Below, one piece after another: positions 55,480-64,000 of a stretch of 64,000 bases of DNA; position 1 is the stretch's first letter, and the number at the start of each line of letters is the position of its first letter. A program made the position numbers and the translations under genes. The stretch is from Haliclona indistincta (lineage: Eukaryota; Porifera; Demospongiae; Haplosclerida; Chalinidae): positions 4,542,887-4,606,886 of the forward strand of contig OZ024788.1 of assembly GCA_964017065.1 (NCBI GenBank). Reading direction: 5' to 3'. The notes beneath the pieces were generated by a model. That model was given only the letters and a program-made list of their open reading frames with translations. It was not told the DNA's origin and did no database searches.

Positions 55480-58208
55480 TCAGTCTAATTCGTCATCATA
55501 TTTGATTGATTTCTCAGGTCTTTGGAATTCTTCGGGATCTGTTGCTGTTGTTCGTTTTCTTTGCTCACGATTTGCTCTATATAAGTTCACTAGCATTGAT
55601 AATAAAGACTTCAGACTCTCATCTTGATTTTCAGCTTCTCCTACTAAAGACAGCGATCTAAATTCCTCATTAATCTGTTCATCATCTTCTGCTAAAGAGG
55701 TCGGCATGTCTGCTTGAACTGGCTGACAGAATTCTTGACTTGATGCTAATGAATGAAGAGGTTTGAAAAATGTTTGAAGTTGATCTTCAATTTGTTCTTT
55801 GTTGAAAAAAACATTTATCACTTTAATGTTGTCGATTGCCTGCATCAAATGTCCAAAACCCAAATCTGTTAGCATTATGCGATCATTGTATTTTACAATC
55901 TTTAGTGAGCGAATTTGCTCCAGAGCACTAACCAGTTCATTCACTTTATACTCATTTAAAGAAACTTCGTACCAGCAGAAACTCTGAAGGCTGGTGCTTT
56001 GACGCAAACTAGTGCAGAAGTCAGTAAAGTTCGAAATTTGGGTACATCTTCTCATAAACAAAATGTTTTCCAGAGTACTGATATTTGGCAATACAAGAGA
56101 CGGTATTAATGATGCACTTTTTGTGCCCTGTAGCCAGACAGTTTTTAGTGATGGGCAGTGTAGTCCTGGTATAGTTACTGCAGCTGGTAACTCGCCTTTA
56201 GCCTTATAATATGTATATATCACAAATGCCTTGAGTGATACAAGTTTAAGTACACAATCAAGCATTGGAAAAATTTGTTTTATACCTTCGAGCGTCATGT
56301 GGATGAGAGCAAGACCTTCTAAAGATGGAAAGAGTTTTGACAATGAGCGACCAAGTTCTGCTGTTGCATCTTCTTGATGTATGTCTTCTAACCAAATCCA
56401 TGTGACCGTCCCATATGAAGACTTTTCTGAGACAAATCTTTCAAAATACTGCATAAATTTGCCCAATATCAAAATGGTCTCAAATTTAAGACTCCATTGT
56501 GATGTTGGATCACTGTTAGCAACACACCAGGCAGTGACAAAGCATTCTAATGGATTATTAATAGTGGGAATAACGTTTTTGCTAGCGAAAATTCGTGTAG
56601 TGAGCTCAAGAGACTGAGTTTCAAAAAGCACCTGAAAGAAGTACGGATTGCATTTTTTTCTGTTCATAGTGGCAGCTACTATTGAAGCAATATCAATATC
56701 AAAAATTTCAAGTGCTGTAGCTATGTTAAGACCAAGATTACCTTCGTCACCTATCATATTGTCTGCAGATTTCAGAGAATTATTCAATAGCTCAATAGGA
56801 ACCAAAGAGAGCTTAGTGAGACCAGACAGAAAGTAAAGAGCTGGCCAAAAATAACCTGTAGTTATTCCATCCCTAACAAGCGTGTCAAGAGGAAACAGGC
56901 TCGTTTCACTAACCAGTTTAACCATATCCTCTGAACCCATTCTAGACCAATGCAAGGCGGCCAAATATTCCTGTAGGGTCAGGTGTAAAAAGCAGTAAGA
57001 CATTGAACTGCCAATTACGAACTTCTCTTCTGCACTTTGCATCAGACCCATGTGATCACATGGAATTCTATCGAATATGAACTCTTTCTTCTCCAAACCC
57101 TCTGCTGCTAACTGGGACAGTTTCAAAAATTGCTCCTGTACTTCTAAGGGCATGTCCGACAAATTCATAATTTCTCTTTCACAATTACTGTACTTGTAGA
57201 CCGGGTGGTCATTGATGTAGCGAATCAATGAGTTGAGTAGTACATCTGTGTAAAGCTGTGTCAGTGTAGTGGGAGCATAGGCTTTGCCTTTGTTCTTAGT
57301 CCATTTTTCGATGTACAAACCAGTGATTATAGCGCATTGAAGAGGAATGTACATTATGGAGTACACAAACGGGTTCGACTCTAAGTAAGATTTAAAGTCG
57401 GGCAATACTTTGGGGTGATTTTGGCATGCTATTTCCACATATGCTTTTATATCATTGTCCTTGAAACCAACTACTTCTATGTGTTGATCAATGCTTCCTC
57501 TAAATTGAGGGCACAAACTATTACTGGCTAGTGGTCGACTGGTTATCATAATCGATGCTCTAGGCAGACACTCTCCTATCAGCAGTTGATTCAGTATGCT
57601 ACCATCAGTTCTATGATATTTTGATAACTCGTCATATCCTTCTAGAACCAGAAAAACACCTCTACCATCTACGTACGTCACATGATCCAAAACCTCCCGA
57701 TTGATCTTTTCGTTGTCATGATGAAAAAGATCAAACAAGTCTTTTGCCTCTCGCACTCTCTTTTTACGTAATTGCAGCATAAGAACAATATCCCTATCTT
57801 GCAGCATCTTGCCTTCTGCCCATTGGCGGCATAGCTCCCATGATAACATTGTTTTTCCTATTCCCGGGCTACCTTCTACCAAAATGTGTTGTGCTACTGA
57901 CTGATGATCCTCACTTATACCTATGTCGTCCATCTCCATTGGTCTCCTCCTATTCTTTATTGTAGCAATATCTCCATACAACTGCAACAAAAGACTTTTG
58001 GATTTGAATTCATCGTCTTGTTCCTCTTCCATCTCTTCATTGCTGACCAGGTTGAGGTGAATAAAGTCTTTTGGTTGGACTACAAAGTCTTCCTTAAGTT
58101 CCGGCGATTTTTTGGTGTAGATATACTTGAGGTGGTCAATGTACTTCTGGACGGCAGGAGAGTGTGGAATACCAGGAGGTGAAATAGTGGGATGAGGAGC
58201 AGGTTGAT
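55480..58208 (-). CDS. NLR-4: NACHT-LRR exon
   Basis: 2729 nt, open. Counting from the first Met in frame (58,224): Walker A GSPGIGKTML near residues 118-127, Walker B VFLVLEGYDEL near 190-200, MITSRPLA near 225-233. The rest follows NLR-1 closely (SADNM, FDIDIASIVAATMNRKKC), placing NLR-1 and NLR-4 in one subgroup and NLR-2 and -3 in another. The role is cytosolic immune sensing by analogy with other NLRs. Its CARD exon lies 4 kb away because repeats have expanded the intron. Confidence 0.92.
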
Positions 58209-58576
58209 CTGAGAGAGGATGCAATACAGAACTAAATCAAAGTCATTATAAAATTGATTAATTTGCATAAACTGCATTATCTTTCAGTTCTTTTTATTGA
58301 AAACATTTTAGCTAACTAACTCCAAGAAGTCTTATTGTGGTGGGTACCCTTTTTCCCACACGTTATGAAAATCAATACATATGAAGGGCTCACTATTCGG
58401 ATAGGGATATTATAGCTAGTAGTGGAAATTGTATTTAAAAATTGCAGAGAAATTTACAGGGCCATTTTTACAGGGTTGTAGATTTATTTACGAATTCTAA
58501 AATGTGAGTGACCAACTTAATTGCCCATCAATGATAGCCCACGTCTTGAGAAAAATTAAAAAGCAGAAATACGTGT

Positions 58577-60054
58577 AGTCAAGAGTTCATTAAGTAAGAG
58601 TATGCAGCCTTCATATACCCCGTTGGCCGACGTTGGACATTTTCTACGTCACAAGTTTATACAGCAAAAGCATTAGGGTTGCAATGCTAATGATATTCAC
58701 CTTTGTGTAATGATATTTACAACAGCAGTATCATCGCTGTGTATTAGGGAGGCACGGTAGTGCCTCCCTATGTAGGGTTGAACGGGAAAACAAGATGGCG
58801 GCTACATACAATGTATTAGCGTTCAAACGCTGATGTTTTGCCTGGTGATGAATTGTATACGTCAAAAGACACCTAAATCTGCTCTCTAGCGTTGCCCCAT
58901 CTTATAGTAGCAAGGAGATCGCTCGAAATTGTTACTAAAGTAACGAACCTGGAAACGGTGAAAATCGAGTTTCGTCATCTTCGTTTTCTTCTTTCTTTCT
59001 TCTTCAGCGCGCCTAGCGCCTTTACGCGAGCAATGCTGAGACCAAAACACCCACGAACAGTCGTGAAATTCTCCTGGCAGGTGCCTTTTGAACTTTGTTT
59101 TTAGCGAAACGGCGATATAAATTCCGCGATTTCTCGATCGTGATCCATAGTCAGCTATGTGTTAGACGCCATTATTGTGATTGCGCAATACGCACATGAC
59201 CAAGAAGTGGTTAGCGCATGTGACCAAGCACTAACTTGAGTATCGCCACGCCGTATGGATCACGGAGAACACATATTGTCTGGAGTCTTTGAAGAACGGT
59301 AAGCTCGTATAGGATCACCATTCTGCGCTTGCCAGATGATTACAACCGCCCAACTGTCAGGTATACAAACAAGTGTGGGCGGGGCTCGTATCCACTGCAT
59401 GCATACAAGCGTAGGCGAGCTGATATGTACAGCATAACAATTATTTTTAGCTACATATGTACAAGTTTAAAATTCTTAATAATAAAGAAAAGCCATCAAC
59501 AACAGGAAAACTAAACCATTGGTGGAAGCAATGACGGCTCAGCACGTGCATGATATTGAACTGCACTTCACTGAAAAAGAAAAAAAGGACACAAACAAGA
59601 AATTAAAAAGATTTCTATCGAAATCAAAAGGATGTAGGGTAGTGAAATCTACCACTGGTCCACAATGCAATCTAACAAGGAACAAGCATGGAATGGTAAC
59701 ACGATTGACTTGCTAACAGACCATAGATCCCTACATCAGTGGCTGTACATAAGATGTCACAAGCGGAATGCACGTCAGGTGTCAACAGCAACTAGCTGAC
59801 CTAGCTATAGCCAACCACAGCAGCCACTGATGTAGGGATCTATGGTCTGTTAGCAAGTCAATCGTGTTACCATTCCATGCTTGTTCCTTGTTAGATTGCA
59901 TTGTGGACCAGTGGTAGATTTCACAACCCTACATCCTTTTGATTTCGATAGAAATCTTTTTTAATTTTAGGTAAACTTGTGACGTAGAAAATGTCCAACG
60001 CCGTCCAGCGGGGTATATTGAAGGCTGCAGTACTCTTACTTAATGAACTCTTGA
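58577..60054. repeat. Outer inverted repeat enclosing repeat copy C2
   Basis: Arms 58,577-58,659 and 59,971-60,054 (about 83 bp) are inverted copies containing CGTTGGACATTTTCTACGTC and complement. Copy C2 lies almost entirely between them, nearly touching the right arm. Confidence 0.75.
58746..59968. repeat. Hairpin-ended foldback repeat, copy C2
   Basis: It begins ATTAGGGAGGCACGG with a compensated hairpin (GGGAGGCAC/GTGCCTCCC) and ends with the foldback arms about 59,603-59,740 and 59,830-59,965. The hairpin differs from C1 and C3 by paired changes that keep the stem. Confidence 0.75.
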
Positions 60055-60386
60055 TGTAGTCTTGTCCTGCTCATGCCTTGGTGGTATATTATGAGCACTA
60101 TGGTGCACTATGGTCGTACTACCATAGTGCATTATGGTCGTAACGCACCGTGGTAGTGTGTCTAGCCACTGTTTTTGCAAAAGACGAAGTGCAGTCTTTG
60201 CTCTAACTAGATATGTATGCAATGCTTTGCTCAGCCAAATCAACATGCATGATGCTACGAGTGTTTCTTTCAGGTAATCATTTCTGCTTGCTCGTGAGTG
60301 GGCGTGGTGTATTAATCTAATGGTTAAATGTTAGGATGAGTTCTTCCTACATGGCAAGTTTGATATTAATGTGGCCCAACCATTAT

Positions 60387-61660
60387 TAGGGAGACACGGT
60401 AGTGTCTCCCTATGTAGGGATGAACGAGAAAACAAGATGGCGGCTACATACAATGTATTAGCGTTCAAACGCTGATATTTCGCCTGGTGTTGACTTTTAT
60501 ACGTCTTTAGACACTTATATCTGCTCTCTGGCGTTGCCCCATCTTACAGTAGCAAGGAGATTGCTCGAAATTGTTACTAAAGTGACGAACCTGGAAACGG
60601 TGAAAATCGAGTTTCGTCATCTTCGTTTTCTTCTTTCTTTCTTTCTTTCTTTCTTCTTTCTTTCTTCCACTCGCCTAGCGCCTTTACGCGAGCAGTGCCG
60701 AGACCAAAACATCCACGAACAGTCGTGAAATTCTCCTGGCATGTGCCTTTTGAGCTTTGTTTTTAGCGTAACGGTGATCAAAGTTCCGCGATTTCTCGAT
60801 CGTGATCCATTGTCAGCTAAGTGTTAGACGCCATTATTGTGATTGCGCAATACGCACGTGACCAAGCAATGGGTAGCGCACGTGACCAAGTAGCTATAAG
60901 TATCGCTGCCGACGACGCTGCGCCGTGTGGATCACTATCACGGAGAACACACACCCGGCATTTGTCTGGAGTCTTCGAAGAACGGTAAGCTCGTGTAGGA
61001 TAGCCATTCTGCACTTGCCAGATATAACCGCCGTATAGCTAGGTCTACAAACAAGTGTGGGCGGGGCTCGTATGCACTGCATTCATGCCGAGATTCATGC
61101 GTAGGCGACTAGGCAGACCTGACACGTACAGCTTAACAATTTTAGCTACAAGTTTAAGAAAAGCCATCAACAACAGGAATACTAAACTAATGGTGGAAAC
61201 AAAGACTTCTCCATACATGCATGATATTGAACTGCACTTCACTAAAAAGAAAAAAGGACACAAACAAGAAAATAAAAAGATTTCTATCGAAATCAAAAGG
61301 ATGTAGTGATGAAGAAATCTACCACTGGTTCACAATGTAAACCAACAAGAAACAAGCATAGAATGGTAACACGATTGACTTGCTAACAGACCATAGATCC
61401 CTACATCAGTGGCTGTACATACGTAAGATCAATATTTTGTCACAAGCTGAATTCTATTCAACGTGTCAGTCAACAGTAAATAGCTTAACTAGCTATAGTC
61501 TGGCCACAGCAGCCACTGATGTAGGGATCTATGGTCTGTTAGCAAGTCAATCGTGTTACCATTCTATGCTTGTTTCTTGTTGGTTTACATTGTGAACCAG
61601 TGGTAGATTTCTTCATCACTACATCCTTTTGATTTCGATAGAAATCTTTTTATTTTCTTG
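60387..61660. repeat. Hairpin-ended foldback repeat, copy C3
   Basis: Same orientation as C2 and very similar to C1: hairpin GGGAGACAC/GTGTCTCCC, pyrimidine tract near 60,625-60,665, foldback arms about 61,260-61,407 and 61,517-61,660. Confidence 0.75.
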
Positions 61661-62244
61661 TGAAACAATAATCAAATCACTGCATGATAAAATAATAGAA
61701 GAGAGAGTATTGCACACTAATATACCCGTCAGGGAAACTCTCAGGAAATTAACGTGACCATCACGCGACCAAAGTGACGTAATCTGAAATTTATGTAGCT
61801 GTGAAAATTTTGCCTAGGTAGCTTGTTGTCACAGCCGTCATGCCACCTACACCATGAAGTGAACAGCAGAAGCAGCAAGCGACTCCGGTCCACAGGCAAA
61901 GCGAGCAGCCACTCTTTCACCAGATACATATAGTTAGGTAGCAATCTTCTGATGGTCTCCAAACTGTGGTACTGGCATCCATCTGCAGGCTCTATATCAT
62001 GCATTCGACTTGTTGTCAATGAAAATGATAGCTTCAACTTTGGCGAACAAATGTGGGTGCGTGTACTAACTACTAAGTCATGACGTCACATTATAAATAA
62101 TTGACCGGATAAACATCTGCTCGTGTGCTGGTCCCGTTACTCTCCCGAGAGTGTCACTGATGGGGTGTAACAGAGTGTGATACTCTTTTCTATTATTTAC
62201 TCTTGATCACTGATAGTAGATAATTTTCATACGGCATTACTTAC
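61661..62244. other. CARD-NACHT intron of NLR-4, right part
   Basis: No gene recognised. A short minus-strand open frame (61,741-62,037) has no supporting motif. Confidence 0.5.
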
Positions 62245-62556
62245 CTAGTACTGCTGTAATCTTTTCAACAACATAATTCAGTGCAGGCTGATTACTCACT
62301 GCCTTGCAAAACACTCTAACCACTTTCGCTGCTTCAGGGGCAGCCTTAATTTTATTTTCCACTAGACTCAGTAACATGATGGCCTTTTCAATATCGTCAG
62401 TATGAGTAACTGTTCTCAGTCTGGTCTTATCAGTATCACTGATCAGATGTTCAGAGTAGAAGGCGGGTATCAGCGCAAGTGGACTTATCATGGCTTGCAC
62501 TAGTTCATTGAAGTAGGCACGGAACACCTCATGCACAACAGTGTTGTCATCAGCAA
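62245..62556 (-). CDS. NLR-4: CARD-like exon
   Basis: 312 nt. It encodes HEVFRAYFNELVQAMISP, ALIPAFYSEHLISDTDKTRL and helical residues ending KITAVL. It is more diverged than the others but has the same length and motif order. Confidence 0.68.
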
Positions 62557-62614
62557 CTGCACCAGAGACAACAGACTCAATATAATCACTGAACAGTTAC
62601 ATTTTAATTCTTAC

Positions 62615-62743
62615 CTTTCGGCCCGGGATTCTTTTCAATGTCTCCTGACAGCATAAGCTTGATCCTGCTAACCACACCATTAGAGTAAAGGACTGGTATC
62701 AGTGAAGCTGCTCCCAGGTGATGAGTGGTATTGCCATTAGCAT
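62615..62743 (-). CDS. NLR-4: 2A (StopGo) peptide exon
   Basis: 129 nt. It encodes NTTHHLGAASLIPVLYSNGV and RIKLMLSGDIEKNPGP with one Lys after the Pro. The core is at 62,619-62,645. Confidence 0.86.
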
Positions 62744-62797
62744 CTAATTAAAGAGACACCCCATCATAGCAATAATAAAATAATTATCATCTCTCAC

Positions 62798-63070
62798 TTG
62801 TCATCAGAATGACTGGATTCACTAATGATAATGAGGCTGATTCGATGAGGAAATTTTGAATGACATCACAGGAGAACATGAGCTGTATCTCTCTAACCAA
62901 ACCTATATGGAGCACATCATTTAAATTGTACATCACTGTCATAGATTATTCTATACCAAATGATGTGATTATTCCCATCAAGTAGAGTACAGGTATGAAT
63001 AGTGTTCGATAAGTCATTGCTCTCATGTGAGAATAGAACACATCCAGTTCATATCCAGTAGCGACAGCAA
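62798..63070 (-). CDS. NLR-4: X and Y module exons
   Basis: X (62,957-63,070, 114 nt) and Y (62,798-62,902, 105 nt) repeat the motifs TLFIPVLYLMG and LVREIQLMFSCDVIQNFLI. The lengths equal those in the other units. Upstream exons and the membrane exon lie beyond the window. Confidence 0.68.
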
Positions 63071-64000
63071 CTGTGAAGTATAAGACAATGTGTAACCATC
63101 ATATCACAACACACAGGAAATTATTTTTCCACCTGTGTACACAAGGAAATATATTATAGGTCTTCATATGTTCAGCTTTGCTAATGTCTACTTAATTGTG
63201 ATAACAACATGAGAATTGATTATTAAGATAATAATTGCAGCATCTGTTGTTATGATTTACTTTGTGATGGGTAACCTTTGTTGTACCATGGACTGGTAGT
63301 CCTTAAGATCGAAGGCACAAAGAGGAGAATATAGTATAATTTTATTTCCTTGCAGTAGATAATTCCCCAGTATACACACTGGTTAGGTATACAGGGTAAA
63401 TCTGTTCAATAATTGATGTTTGTAATGATCATCTTACCTTCACTATACAAAATGCTAAAAACAGTATTTTGAGATCATTATCTTTTAGCCTGACCAGTAA
63501 TCAAGCTCTGCACAATACATTGTAGAGAGAATCCTCGAATGAGTTTGAGTGCTGCATCCTAGCGCCATTGAGCTATGCTTTACGATGGAACGTTTGCTAT
63601 GCATTGGAAAATCACGTGCGCAAATTACAGCAAAATCACGTGCATACTAATGCTTCCAACCTCCTTTGTATAAGCAAATTCCTCAGGTTGCCATGGTACA
63701 AGCCACCTATATTCCATGCCTACCAGGTGTGTATACCATTCACACTCAGTATTGTATTAATAAACCCTCCATCAGGTTAATTAACGCATTATTACCTTGT
63801 GTATATGGTATAGCTACTCACCTGGTAGGCATGGTTATACTTTCATACCTTACCTATCATAATCTAGTAGGTTAGACTGTAAAAACTGTTTTTTCCTAAA
63901 ACTTCAAGCACTGATATTAGTATTCTATTGTCCAAAACACCTGTTTTTACTGGCTTCTCATAAATGCTTCTACGCCTGCACAAACTGATTAGCATTCACT
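63071..64000 (-). other. 5' introns of NLR-4, with exon Z relic
   Basis: Similar to 50,490-51,430 of NLR-3 over its length. The exon Z relic (about 63,840-63,980) carries the 8-bp insertion. The Y2 and membrane exons would be to the right. Confidence 0.6.

Overview
The window looks like animal (metazoan) nuclear DNA. It is AT-rich and intron-bearing, with short exons bounded by GT/AG, dense small inverted-repeat transposons and one 200-N assembly gap. The content points to a demosponge, most likely Amphimedon queenslandica or a close relative. The evidence is a tandem family of CARD-NACHT-LRR immune receptor genes (NLRs) carrying 2A-like peptides, collagen-like membrane genes, and Ig/FN3 receptor exons. 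The species name is an inference, not a database match. All exon models below were read by eye from splice signals, reading frame and comparison between paralogues.

Left part (1-22.5 kb). An OTU-type cysteine protease exon (51-992, +) is split by a hAT-type MITE. Two copies of a collagen-like gene lie at 3.9-4.6 kb (broken) and 22.0-22.5 kb (open). A minus-strand receptor gene can be followed from an Ig-like exon (19.3 kb) through an FN3 exon, a transmembrane exon and then a chain of alternating repeated A and B exons down to 9.4 kb. Between these lie LINE and transposase relics and many MITEs: a TTAACCC array, a family flanked by TA with GACC ends, a large palindrome around the gap, and a hairpin-ended foldback family.

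Right part (24.4-64 kb). Four minus-strand NLR genes stand in tandem, with a decayed fifth 3' end at 24.5 kb. They share one architecture, 5' to 3': an exon with a hydrophobic transmembrane segment, short module exons (Y2, optional Z, X, Y), an exon ending in a 2A/StopGo peptide (GD[IV]E[EK]NPGP), a 312-nt CARD-like exon, and one long exon with NACHT and degenerate LRRs. For NLR-3 the exon lengths sum to 3705 nt, exactly divisible by 3. NLR-1 sums in frame if a Ty3/gypsy-type insertion with 4-bp target duplication is removed. NLR-2 is one base short because of a deletion near 35,880. NLR-4 runs off the right edge.

The predicted outcome is two proteins from one mRNA: a short membrane-anchored polypeptide and a separate cytosolic CARD-NACHT-LRR receptor. 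The 2A exon resembles the neighbouring X/Y modules, so the recoding signal may have arisen from a duplicated module of the same gene.

Mobile DNA has shaped the array. A pogo-like DNA transposon (37.7-40.2 kb) carries a broken transposase and, on the opposite strand, an open HIRAN-domain gene. Two CAGTGGCG-ended elements with 5-bp target duplications distinguish otherwise near-identical tandem copies. A second small membrane protein gene (52.9-55.0 kb, minus) lies between NLR-3 and NLR-4.
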